Below, in pieces: positions 40,997 to 49,879 of a DNA stretch of 64,000 nucleotides. The stretch is from contig JAFQSP010000014.1 in the NCBI GenBank assembly GCA_017409475.1, forward strand, positions 62,001 to 126,000, given 5' to 3'. Position numbers and translations under genes: made by a program. The notes beneath the pieces were generated by a model that was not told the DNA's origin, made no database searches, and saw only the letters and a program-made list of their open reading frames with translations. Source of the stretch: Clostridia bacterium. Its GTDB lineage: Bacteria > Bacillota > Clostridia > Oscillospirales > Acutalibacteraceae. How positions within the stretch are numbered: the first letter of the stretch is position 1; the number at the start of each line of letters is the position of its first letter.

Positions 40997-42037
40997 TTAC
41001 CTTTCCCCCGCAAGCTGAATAAGCTGCATAACCGTTTTATCCACAAGGAGTCTGGGGTCAAGCTGGGTCGATTTAAGCACAATATCGGCTTCTCGAAGCA
41101 CATTAAGCGCCTTTCTCAGAGTGAAAACGCTCATTTTTCGTGCGTTTTGAGAAGCGTATTTGAGCTTAAAGGCATTCTTTCCGTAGCCGAAATCGGCGCC
41201 AATGCTCTCGGCATTTTTTCCCTCAGATTCGGCAACCTTTGCCCTATACATATCCACATAAGCCGAGCTGAGCGCCGCAATTATCGCAATCGAATCAACG
41301 CATTGTGCCGCCAAATCGGCAAGCATGGTATACACCCTTTCAACATCACGGGCGCATACGGCATTAATGAGCTTATATGCCTTTTCATCAGGGGTTTTTA
41401 CCGCAAGCGCATCAATCTCCTTTTCGGTAATTATCCCGTCCTTGCCGACAAAATCGCACAGCTTGTCAACCTCTGAAAAAAGGTTGGTCATATCGCTGCC
41501 GCAAACGCGAATAAGATATCTTGCTCCCGTCGGCTGAAGATTCACCGAGCGTGAGGCGGCCCTCTTTGTCACCATGCGGACAAGGTCGCCCTCCTCACGA
41601 AGATTAAGCTCAACCAGTGCACCATATTTTTTCACCGCGTCGAATACTTTTTTCGCCTTTGCCGACTTTGACGGGGTAATGTTAAGCTGTTCGAGCCGCA
41701 TAAGAAGCACGCATCCCTCAGGCATGTCGGAGATGAGTGAAACAAGCTTTTCTACCTCATTTTCGTCGGCGGATGCAAAATTATAGTCACATACCGAAAC
41801 GCAGGAATAGTCACTCATCATGGGAATCGCATCGGCTGCGGCAATTATATCGTCAACCTTCACCGAGCTGTCGAATCGGTGAAGATTAAGGTCCTCAAAA
41901 TCGGTAACCGCCTTTTTTATAATAGCCGACGAATAGTATTTCTTAAGATAATCTTCATTTCCGTAAATCAAATAAACCGATTTGAAATCAGCCTTTTTAA
42001 TATCTTCTATAAGCTCTTTTTCAGTTATAGCCGGCAT
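40997..42037 (-). CDS. holA: DNA polymerase III subunit delta
   Basis: 346 residues. It is the clamp-loader wrench that opens the beta clamp. Recognised by YLIYGNEDYLKKYYSS, DFEDLNLHRFD, VSVCDYNFASADENEVEKL, and the C-terminal FTLRKALNVLREADIVLKS. The delta subunit diverges strongly but length and order agree, and its position downstream of comEC is standard in Firmicutes (comEC-holA). GGAGAAAAAAT precedes the ATG. Confidence 0.93.
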   Translation of the reverse strand: MPAITEKELIEDIKKADFKSVYLIYGNEDYLKKYYSSAIIKKAVTDFEDLNLHRFDSSVKVDDIIAAADAIPMMSDYSCVSVCDYNFASADENEVEKLVSLISDMPEGCVLLMRLEQLNITPSKSAKAKKVFDAVKKYGALVELNLREEGDLVRMVTKRAASRSVNLQPTGARYLIRVCGSDMTNLFSEVDKLCDFVGKDGIITEKEIDALAVKTPDEKAYKLINAVCARDVERVYTMLADLAAQCVDSIAIIAALSSAYVDMYRAKVAESEGKNAESIGADFGYGKNAFKLKYASQNARKMSVFTLRKALNVLREADIVLKSTQLDPRLLVDKTVMQLIQLAGER

Positions 42038-42049
42038 ATTTTTTCTCCT

Positions 42050-44200
42050 TTAATAAAGATTTTCACTCTCAATATAATAATCACTGCGGGTGACCGTTAT
42101 ACGAGCATTTTTACCCTTTGAAACAACAGTGGCGTCAATTCCGCCCATTGTCAAAAAGGCGCATTTATCCGCAGTTTCATTCTTCTTCCCTGTCATTATA
42201 ACATATTTTGCGTCGCAGGTGGTAGCAATAAATTCACTTGGCGCAATAATTATATCCGCTTTCGGCAAATTAACATACTCGGTAGGGATAATAATTTGCG
42301 TTTTTGCGACGGTTAAAATCATTCCGTAATTCGTCACCGAAAGGCTTAGGCTGTCGGTCAGCTCCACATCACAATTAGCATATCCTATTCTTTCTGTCCC
42401 GTCAAGTGTCATAGTATCAATTCGCTCATCGTTATACATTATTCGGTCGGTATCAATATGTCGCAAAAGGGTTGTTGCTCCCTTTGAAAATTTATCACAT
42501 TTGGGAGGTATCACAACCAAATCAAGCTTATCTATACCGTCATTCTTTATATCTTCCGCAATCATTTTTGCAAGATACGAAGTATCGGCGCTGCCGACCA
42601 AAACGTTTCTTCCGCCGTCACTAATCAATACAGCCGTACCCGACTCGGTCCCGTAAACAGTTAGCGTAATTGGGGTTGGTAAAATAAAACTCGGCAATAT
42701 CGTTATTATCTCCATAATAAGCACAGCTGAAAGAAGCACGGTTTTTATTCGACTTCGCGGTTTTATAAGAAAATAAAAGGCAACCGCCGTCGTAAAAAGT
42801 GCACAGAGAATCATCATTCGTCTCTCGTTAATATACACCTGAGAAAAGCCAATTTTGCTCATCACTTTTGCAACGGTGAGAACAAGCCTCGCATTAAATG
42901 CGGCACCGAGTAAAATAAAACCGCCTATATACGAAAATACTCCCGTTAGACAAAGCAAAACTCCAAAAGCGGCAAGACAAACCGCAACAGTTACAAAGGT
43001 CGAAACAAGCATATTAGTAACAACTGCAAGAGGATTCACATAACCGAATCTTACTATACATATCGGCATTGTGGTTATTTGTGCCGAAATGGTTACAAGC
43101 GATAATAATAGCAGTCTTCTTACCCATTTAAAGCGGCAAATAGAAAGCTTTATTACCCGTTTTCGCAATTTTGGTTCGAATAAAATAATACCGAGGGTCG
43201 AAAAAACCGTCAGCAAAAAGGATATCGAGCAAACCGAAAAGGGATTTAAAATACACTGAAAAAGCACCGCTAATGCGAGCGTATTCATCGGATATGCCCT
43301 TTTGAAAAAGGCGTTTCCGCAAAAACAAATCATGCATGTTATACCTGCTCGAATTGCCGACGGAGTGAATCCCACAAGAGCCATTAGTCCAAAAATAAAC
43401 GGCAACGTAACAAAGGCGGCCATACGACGTGACCTAAACAGCCGTCTGAAAACCGTTATAATCACCCAGGAAAGAATAGACAAATGAAGGCCGGAAACAA
43501 CAGTAATATGCGAAATTCCGCTATCTCTTACCGCACTGTATGCCGAATCGGAAAGTCCGCTTCTGTCTCCAATTAACATCGAGGAAACAAGCGCACCCTC
43601 GTCACCGTTTAAATAGCGGGATACTGTATTTCTCACAGCTTTTCTTGTCGCAATAGCATAGCGGTATAAACCGCCATTCCCCTGCTCAATAATCGGCTGA
43701 CTTTCACTGCTGACATATGCACGGATATAAATATTTTCGCCATAATCATTTTCAGTGCCGGTATCGTAAAAGGTCATTTCGGCTGTAATTTTATCAAATT
43801 CGCTGAAACCGAGGTCGGCATACGAAACGACCATAAACTTGAAATCGCTTAAATCGGTGTCCGAAAGTATTTCCGCCTTCATTTTATAAACAACCTTTTC
43901 ATCAGTATATTCCGGCTCGTCAATCACCCTCGCCTCAACGTTATGCGTGCTGTCATTCAGCGCCTTTACGTCATTGACCTCTAAATTATAATGGACGCAC
44001 ATCAGCCCCAAAGCGAGAGCCGAAGAAAACAAAATAAGCGGAATAGCTGACTTCCTTTTTCTTAAAGCAATGTTAATTACCACCCCGCCTATAAACACTA
44101 ATACACCCACAACCGCACAAATCTCGAACGAAAGATTCTGTGCGATTATGAGTGTACCAAATACTGTGAATGAAATTTTTACAATTCGGGCGCTTTTCAT
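42050..44200 (-). CDS. comEC: ComEC/Rec2-type competence protein with degenerate metallo-beta-lactamase domain
   Basis: 716 residues. An N-terminal extracellular OB-like part (residues about 70-180), then about ten membrane helices with ISHITVVSGLHLSILSW, the competence-domain signature, and LVGFTPSAIRAGI. The C-terminal region should be the metallo-beta-lactamase nuclease-like domain; here the THxHxDH-type motif has become VIPPKCDKFSKGATTLL, so no metal site remains. DNA uptake as a channel is the family role; a DNA-degrading function seems lost. It is followed by holA, 12 bases on. Confidence 0.9.
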   Translation of the reverse strand: MKSARIVKISFTVFGTLIIAQNLSFEICAVVGVLVFIGGVVINIALRKRKSAIPLILFSSALALGLMCVHYNLEVNDVKALNDSTHNVEARVIDEPEYTDEKVVYKMKAEILSDTDLSDFKFMVVSYADLGFSEFDKITAEMTFYDTGTENDYGENIYIRAYVSSESQPIIEQGNGGLYRYAIATRKAVRNTVSRYLNGDEGALVSSMLIGDRSGLSDSAYSAVRDSGISHITVVSGLHLSILSWVIITVFRRLFRSRRMAAFVTLPFIFGLMALVGFTPSAIRAGITCMICFCGNAFFKRAYPMNTLALAVLFQCILNPFSVCSISFLLTVFSTLGIILFEPKLRKRVIKLSICRFKWVRRLLLLSLVTISAQITTMPICIVRFGYVNPLAVVTNMLVSTFVTVAVCLAAFGVLLCLTGVFSYIGGFILLGAAFNARLVLTVAKVMSKIGFSQVYINERRMMILCALFTTAVAFYFLIKPRSRIKTVLLSAVLIMEIITILPSFILPTPITLTVYGTESGTAVLISDGGRNVLVGSADTSYLAKMIAEDIKNDGIDKLDLVVIPPKCDKFSKGATTLLRHIDTDRIMYNDERIDTMTLDGTERIGYANCDVELTDSLSLSVTNYGMILTVAKTQIIIPTEYVNLPKADIIIAPSEFIATTCDAKYVIMTGKKNETADKCAFLTMGGIDATVVSKGKNARITVTRSDYYIESENLY

Positions 44201-44231
44201 TAACCGTAGCCCCTTAACGATTTAGTCGCTG

Positions 44232-44768
44232 TTATTTAAAGAAAAGGGGCAGTTTATCAAGAAAGACAATGTCATCTCTATCGGCGGCATCACCTTCGGC
44301 AAGAACAGCACAGGCACAAGCCTCGATACCCTTTGCCTCGCTTACAAGCCTTCTTACCGCTTCGAGTGATTCACCCGTCGAAATTACGTCGTCGACGATA
44401 AGTACGCGCTTACCCTCGATTTTTTCAATCTCATCCTTGCCTAAAAACAGCTTTTGTACGTTTCCGGTTGTAATTGATTTTACCTCGACCGAAAGCGGAT
44501 TTTCCATATACACCTTTACTCCCTTACGGGCAACTGCATAGGGCTTTCCGCTTTGACGTGCCATTTCGTAGGCGAGAGGAATACTCTTTGCCTCAGGAGT
44601 AAGAATTATGTCGAATTCGGGAACCTTTTTGAGCAGTTCTTCTGCCGCTTTTATGGTGATTTCAACGTCACCGAAGAGAATAAATGCAGCTATATCAAGC
44701 TTATCACTGACCGCAAACTTTTTTAGCTCACGGTCAAGTCCAGCTATCTTCATTTTATATGTAGCCAT
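44232..44768 (-). CDS. Purine phosphoribosyltransferase-like protein (Apt-like)
   Basis: 178 residues from the ATG at 44768 (TTGGGGGT upstream); an extension upstream is less likely. The PRPP-binding motif is VLIVDDVISTGESLEAV, and earlier DIILTPEAKSIPLAYEMAR provides the flexible-loop region. It resembles adenine or xanthine phosphoribosyltransferases; exact base unknown. It lies between comEC and the HIT gene on the same strand. Confidence 0.85.
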   Translation of the reverse strand: MATYKMKIAGLDRELKKFAVSDKLDIAAFILFGDVEITIKAAEELLKKVPEFDIILTPEAKSIPLAYEMARQSGKPYAVARKGVKVYMENPLSVEVKSITTGNVQKLFLGKDEIEKIEGKRVLIVDDVISTGESLEAVRRLVSEAKGIEACACAVLAEGDAADRDDIVFLDKLPLFFK

Positions 44769-44810
44769 GGTTTTTACCCCCAATTTCATTTAAATGCTGA
44801 TACAACTCAA

Positions 44811-45149
44811 TCAGCCGGGAGGCCAAGCAAGCATTCTCCCTGCAAGAAGGTGAAAATGCAGATGACCTACCGTTTGGCCACCCTCTTCACCGCAATTGTT
44901 TACCATTCGGTAGCCCTTTTCAAGATTCTCCGACTTTGCAATTTTTGCGGCGGCTTCGAATATTTTCGCTACGACAAAGCTGTTTTCTTCGGTAATTTCG
45001 TCAGCGCATTTGATATGCATCTTCGGAACAATTACCGCGTGAAATGGCGCCTGCGGAGCAATATCCGCAAAGGCATAAACCGTTTCGTCCTCATAAATTT
45101 TAGTTGACGGAATTTCTCCGTTCACTATTTTACAAAAAAGGCAATCCAT
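44811..45149 (-). CDS. HIT family hydrolase (HinT-like)
   Basis: 112 residues. DCLFCKIVNGEIPSTKIYEDE is the start typical of bacterial HinT with a CxxC, and GQTVGHLHFHLLAGR holds the histidine triad. HinT hydrolyses nucleoside phosphoramidates and aminoacyl-adenylates; its location directly downstream of alaS fits removal of aminoacyl-AMP by-products. A ribosome binding site GGGAGTG precedes the ATG. Confidence 0.95.
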   Translation of the reverse strand: MDCLFCKIVNGEIPSTKIYEDETVYAFADIAPQAPFHAVIVPKMHIKCADEITEENSFVVAKIFEAAAKIAKSENLEKGYRMVNNCGEEGGQTVGHLHFHLLAGRMLAWPPG

Positions 45150-45168
45150 TTTTATTACACTCCCTTTT

Positions 45169-47799
45169 TTATTTTAACATTGATTTTACAATATCGGCTA
45201 CTGCGGCAAGAGCATCATTCACCTTTGCTACGTTCTTTGCTCCTGCCATTGCGCTGTCGGGACGTCCGCCACCGCTTCCGTCGGCAATTTTTGCAACCTC
45301 ACGGACAATGTTTCCTGCGTGAGCGCCCTTCTTAACAGCATTTGCGCCACAAGCGGCACAGAAGGTAACCTTTTGACCGTCAACTGCGGCAAAAACGGCT
45401 ACTGCGTCGGCGTTCTGAGCCTTTATATCGTCGCCGGCGTTACGCATTGCGGCGGTGTCGCTGTTCCAGAAGGTTGTAGCGATTACCTTTATTCCGTCGA
45501 TGTCAACAGCGCCGTCAAATAGTGAACCGAGCTGAGATGATGCGATTTCGGAATTGAGCTTGTCAATCTTTTGCTTTTGAGCCTTTATTTCATCCTGCAA
45601 CGAGGTGATTTTACCAACCAATTCATCGGCTGACGATACCTTTGCCGCCTGAATTGTGCGGTCGATTTCATCCTTATAATCGGCAAGAAGCTTTAACACA
45701 CCTGCACCTGTAACCGCTTCAATACGGCGTACACCTGCGGCAACCGAGCCCTCGGAAATAATGCGGAAAAGAGCGATTTTAGCTGTGTTTGATACGTGAG
45801 TACCGCCACAGAATTCGACCGAAACCTCGGGCACGTTTACAACACGAACGATGTTTCCATACTTTTCGCCAAAGAGGGCCATTGCTCCGAGCTTCTTTGC
45901 CTCCTCAATCGGCATTTCACGAACGTCAAGCTCGATTGCATCGAGAATAGACTTGTTTACAAGCGCCTCAACCTCTTTTATCTGGTCGGGAGTAAGCGCC
46001 GAAAAATGAGTAAAGTCGAAGCGTACCGAATCCTTTGATACAAGCTGACCTGCCTGCTCAACATGTGTACCGAGCACGGTACGAAGCGCCGCTTGGAGAA
46101 GATGGGCGGCAGTATGATTACGCATAATAGCGTTTCGGCATTCCTTGCAAACGGAAGCGGTAAGCTTATCGCCAACCTTTATCATTCCGCCTGTCATTTC
46201 ACCGATATGCATATAAATTCCCGACGATGCTTTCTGTGTATCAGCTACCTTAAAGGTCGACTGGCCATCGGAAATTACGCCCATATCGCCAACCTGACCG
46301 CCGCTTTCGGCGTAGAAGGGTGTTTTATTAAGAATAATTATTCCACTGTCACCGTCGGAAAGTGCTTCGGCGGATTCGCCGTCCTTAATTACCGCAAGAA
46401 CGGTTGAATCGCAAGAATAATCGGTGTAACCGACAAATTCGGTAGCATCGATTCCGTCGGGAAGTGCTGCTCCGCTCTTCCATGCATCAGCACCGGCATT
46501 TTTGCGAGCTGCACGAGCTCTTTCCCTCTGCTGTTTCATAAGCTCGTTAAAGCCGTCAACGTCAACCGAGAAACCGCTTTCACCAGCAATATCAACCGTA
46601 AGGTCAATCGGGAATCCATAGGTATCGGAGAGCTTGAATGCGTCCTCACCCGAAACCGTCTTTGATTCACTGTTTTTAAGAATCTCGTCAAGAAGCTGCA
46701 AGCCCTGGTCAATTGTTTTTCCGAAGCTTTCTTCCTCAACCTTGATAACCTTTTTGATAAGCTCGCTTTTTTCAACAAGCTCGGGATAAGCATTTTTATT
46801 CTCGTTAATTACGGTATCGCAAACATCGGAAAGGAATGTACCCTTGATTCCGAGCATTCTTCCGTGACGTGCGGCACGACGGAGAAGACGGCGAAGAACA
46901 TATCCTCTACCCTCGTTCGACGGCATAACTCCGTCGCCAATCATAAAGGTGATTGAGCGAACGTGGTCGGTGGTAACACGAAGTGAAATATCCTTTTTAG
47001 CGTCGGTCTTATACTCAACACCGGCAATTTCACTGATGTGCTTCATTATGTTTCTAACCGTATCAACCTCAAAGAGATTGTCAACGTCCTGCATTACGCA
47101 GGCAAGACGCTCAAGACCCATTCCGGTATCAATATTTTTCTGCTTCAGCTCGGTATAGTTGCCGTTGCCGTCATTGTCAAACTGTGAAAATACGTTATTC
47201 CATATTTCCATAAATCTGTCGCAATCGCAACCCGGCTTACAGTCGGGTGAACCACAGCCGTATTTTTCGCCACGGTCAAAGTAAATTTCGGAACAAGGGC
47301 CGCAGGGACCTGAGCCATGCTCCCAGAAGTTATCCGCTTTACCGAGACGTACTACTCTTTCGGCAGGAACACCGATTTTCTTTGTCCATATTTCATAGGC
47401 TTCCTCGTCGTTTTCATAGATCGAGGGCCAAAGACGGTCGCCGGGAATTTCGAGCGTTTTGGTAAGGAATTCCCATGCCCATTCGATAGCTTCATTCTTA
47501 AAATAATCGCCGAACGAGAAGTTACCGAGCATTTCGAAATAGGTACCGTGACGGGCTGTATGTCCTACTCTTTCAAGGTCGGGTGTACGAATACACTTCT
47601 GGCAGGTTACAACGCGGTTACGCGGCGGTACAACCTCGCCGGTAAAGAACTTTTTAAGGGGTGCCATTCCCGAATTGATGAGCAAAAGGCTCTTATCATT
47701 ATTCGGGACAAGCGAAAAGCTTGCCATACGGAGATGTCCCTTTTCCTCAAAAAAGGAAAGAAATTTTTCTCTCAAATCGTTAAGTGATGTCCATTCCAT
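45169..47799 (-). CDS. alaS: Alanyl-tRNA synthetase
   Basis: 876 residues, full length. The catalytic core begins WTSLNDLREKFLSFFEEKGH; class II motif 2 includes RHGTYFEMLGNFSFGDYF. The editing domain has RNHTAAHLLQAALR and EFCGGTHVSNT, the HxxxH and C...H zinc set, and the C-terminal oligomerisation domain ends DALAAVADIVKSMLK. A T-box leader precedes it, so expression rises when tRNA-Ala is uncharged. It is followed by the HIT gene 19 bases on. Confidence 0.98.
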   Translation of the reverse strand: MEWTSLNDLREKFLSFFEEKGHLRMASFSLVPNNDKSLLLINSGMAPLKKFFTGEVVPPRNRVVTCQKCIRTPDLERVGHTARHGTYFEMLGNFSFGDYFKNEAIEWAWEFLTKTLEIPGDRLWPSIYENDEEAYEIWTKKIGVPAERVVRLGKADNFWEHGSGPCGPCSEIYFDRGEKYGCGSPDCKPGCDCDRFMEIWNNVFSQFDNDGNGNYTELKQKNIDTGMGLERLACVMQDVDNLFEVDTVRNIMKHISEIAGVEYKTDAKKDISLRVTTDHVRSITFMIGDGVMPSNEGRGYVLRRLLRRAARHGRMLGIKGTFLSDVCDTVINENKNAYPELVEKSELIKKVIKVEEESFGKTIDQGLQLLDEILKNSESKTVSGEDAFKLSDTYGFPIDLTVDIAGESGFSVDVDGFNELMKQQRERARAARKNAGADAWKSGAALPDGIDATEFVGYTDYSCDSTVLAVIKDGESAEALSDGDSGIIILNKTPFYAESGGQVGDMGVISDGQSTFKVADTQKASSGIYMHIGEMTGGMIKVGDKLTASVCKECRNAIMRNHTAAHLLQAALRTVLGTHVEQAGQLVSKDSVRFDFTHFSALTPDQIKEVEALVNKSILDAIELDVREMPIEEAKKLGAMALFGEKYGNIVRVVNVPEVSVEFCGGTHVSNTAKIALFRIISEGSVAAGVRRIEAVTGAGVLKLLADYKDEIDRTIQAAKVSSADELVGKITSLQDEIKAQKQKIDKLNSEIASSQLGSLFDGAVDIDGIKVIATTFWNSDTAAMRNAGDDIKAQNADAVAVFAAVDGQKVTFCAACGANAVKKGAHAGNIVREVAKIADGSGGGRPDSAMAGAKNVAKVNDALAAVADIVKSMLK

Positions 47800-47828
47800 T
47801 TTTTACATTTCCTCCAAAAAAACAATAT

Positions 47829-48094
47829 AGCTCTCCCGTCCAAAGGGACGGGAGAGCTCCGTGGTACCACCCAATTTGCCGCTTTTTTTATCTAAAAACG
47901 ACCTCTTTATTTATATCCTTTAACGCTGATAGGGCGCCGTGATTAGCGGTGACTCGAAAGCGGGCTCGGTAACCTGAAGCTTTATGAGGGTGGCTCTCAG
48001 CCAATTTAAAATTAAATCGGCCACCCATCTCTTTCACAAGCGTAAAATCAGTCACCTTATGCTTTGTCATAGTCATAATAAATATAAAAAATAC
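47829..48094 (-). promoter_or_regulatory. T-box riboswitch leader of alaS
   Basis: On the minus strand the leader of about 270 bases has a long stem-I region (GGGTGGCC...GGCTGAGAGCCACCC), then the T-box core TGGGTGGTACCACGGAG (47859-47876), and a terminator AGCTCTCCCGTCC / GGACGGGAGAGCT (47829-47858). The GGTACC bulge pairs with the tRNA acceptor end. The specifier should be an Ala codon; I see candidate GCC and GCT triplets in stem I but cannot choose between them without folding. A 62-codon open frame over it is accidental. Confidence 0.92.
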
Positions 48095-48100
48095 ATTATA

Positions 48101-48129
48101 ATTATATATTTACTCCGCCCTTTTGTCAA
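48101..48129 (-). promoter_or_regulatory. Promoter of the alaS T-box leader
   Basis: On the minus strand TTGACA (48129-48124) and TATAAT (48106-48101), both perfect, with 17 bases between. Confidence 0.88.
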
Positions 48130-48139
48130 GCGCATAAAA

Positions 48140-49726
48140 TCACGAGTAATATAGGTCATAGATACCGTCGCAAACCGACTTAAAAACGGGCGCGGCCGCC
48201 TTTGAGCCCGAAACGCCGTTTTCGACAAGTACGGTTATCACGTATTCGGGATTTTCGGCAGGGTAAAAGCCCGAAAACCAGCATTGATTAACAGCCTGTC
48301 CGTTCATTTTATACCCCGCTTCTGCCGTTGCCGTTTTACCCCCTGCTAAAAGGTGACTCGGTGCCGCTGATTCGCCCGTACCGCCCAATATAACCGCCGT
48401 CATCATTTCGGCAACGGTATTTGCCGACCTTTCCGATATCACCCGCCGGGGTGACTCGCTCATATACTCCGAAATGCTCCCATCGGCAAGCATAATGCCG
48501 CTGACAAGCCGGGGTGAAACCCGATAGCCGCCATTGGCAATCATCGCCGTCATCACAGCAACGTCAATCGGAGTTAGCAAAAGTTCACCCTGACCGAATG
48601 AAAAATTTGCCAATGCGGCCGGCTGAGAGCTTAGCTTTTCCTCACTCGGAAGATTACCCGACACCGACGAAAGTCGGTCGGCGAAGCTCTTTTTCTCATC
48701 AAATCGCAGTTTTTTACATAAGGATAGAATATCCTTTCCGCCAACCCGACTCGCAAGGTTGATGAAATACGGATTACAGGAATTGCTCAACGCAGCGGTC
48801 ATATCAACCTCGCCGTGACCACTAAGATTATGACAATTAAAAACGTTTGTTCCGATTTTTACGTTTCCGCTGCAAAAATGGGTTGCACCTTTACCAATCC
48901 CCGATTCAACCGCCGCCGCGGCAACCAGAATTTTAAAAACCGAGCCGACGTTATACGCCGAAAAGGCACGATTAACAAGTGGAGCCGAATCACTTTTAAG
49001 CGCATCGGCGAGATTAAGCGGAGAATAATCGGGTCGACTTGCAAGGGCTAAAACCTCGCCGCTTTTTGCGTTCATTACTACAACTGCCCCCTTTTCAATC
49101 ACACCTGCCGCCTGTTCAGTAAGCCGCTGAATCGAGCTGTCGAGGGTTAAAATAACGCCTGTTTTTATGTCGGTTGTACCAGAAACGGTAGGCTCAACCC
49201 CCGACAAAGCACGTCCGTTTGCGTCAACAGTATAGGTGACAGTTACATCCTCCTCACAGGTAAGTAGCTTATCAAATGCATATTCAATACCAGTAACGCC
49301 ATGTCCCGACCCGTCGGTGTAGCCGATTATATGGCTTGCCGGCTGATTATCGCTGTAACGAATGGGAATACTGAAAAGGACACTTTGCTCGGCGGAAAAA
49401 TCTGACACCGCCTCGATTACCGTCGGCTTGCCGCTTTTTAGCGCCTCACGTGCAATTTTTGCATAGTCGCCGAGCTTACTGTCAATTTCGTTAAGTGTCG
49501 AAATATTTGAAGGTACTGCGGCAACACACCTGCTTTGCTGCGACACCAGCTTTTTCAAATTTCGGTCATAGATATTCCCCCTCGGACTTGTCACCGTCAG
49601 CTTATAGCTCATTTGGCTCGATGCTGCCGAAAGGTCGGCATCACTGACAATGTCATATATCCGCCATGACGAAGTAATAAACATTAGCGTGACGGCAATA
49701 AAAAGCGCAACTACCCTTTTTTTCAT
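48140..49726 (-). CDS. Penicillin-binding protein, class B-like transpeptidase
   Basis: 528 residues. One N-terminal membrane helix (VVALFIAVTLMFITSSW), a dimerisation-type region with SPRGNIYDRNLKKLV, then the transpeptidase with S262-V-F-K265, the SCN motif (316-318) and the third motif GGKTATAEAG, in which the usual Gly of KTG is Ala. The size and lack of PASTA domains place it near the FtsI/SpoVD/PBP2 group of Clostridia; sporulation or division role not settled. It is upstream of the alaS promoter on the same strand. Confidence 0.9.
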   Translation of the reverse strand: MKKRVVALFIAVTLMFITSSWRIYDIVSDADLSAASSQMSYKLTVTSPRGNIYDRNLKKLVSQQSRCVAAVPSNISTLNEIDSKLGDYAKIAREALKSGKPTVIEAVSDFSAEQSVLFSIPIRYSDNQPASHIIGYTDGSGHGVTGIEYAFDKLLTCEEDVTVTYTVDANGRALSGVEPTVSGTTDIKTGVILTLDSSIQRLTEQAAGVIEKGAVVVMNAKSGEVLALASRPDYSPLNLADALKSDSAPLVNRAFSAYNVGSVFKILVAAAAVESGIGKGATHFCSGNVKIGTNVFNCHNLSGHGEVDMTAALSNSCNPYFINLASRVGGKDILSLCKKLRFDEKKSFADRLSSVSGNLPSEEKLSSQPAALANFSFGQGELLLTPIDVAVMTAMIANGGYRVSPRLVSGIMLADGSISEYMSESPRRVISERSANTVAEMMTAVILGGTGESAAPSHLLAGGKTATAEAGYKMNGQAVNQCWFSGFYPAENPEYVITVLVENGVSGSKAAAPVFKSVCDGIYDLYYS

Positions 49727-49816
49727 CTTTTCATACTCCCCTGTTTCGTCTTTTTTTATTATTTTTTATCAAAGGAATAAAATTATTTAATTGTTTCTAA
49801 AAATAACACTAACCGA

Positions 49817-49846
49817 TTGACAGAAACATGGCTGATATTATATAAT
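49817..49846 (+). promoter_or_regulatory. Promoter of phosphoglucomutase
   Basis: TTGACA (49817-49822) and TATAAT (49841-49846) with an 18-base spacer; ACGGAGAA precedes the ATG at 49880. Confidence 0.78.
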
Positions 49847-49879
49847 TATCTATATTTTTCTTTGAACGGAGAATAACAA

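Noticed and set aside
47888..48076. 62-codon open frame upstream of alaS
   Set aside because: It lies wholly inside the T-box leader; the sequence is better explained by RNA structure.
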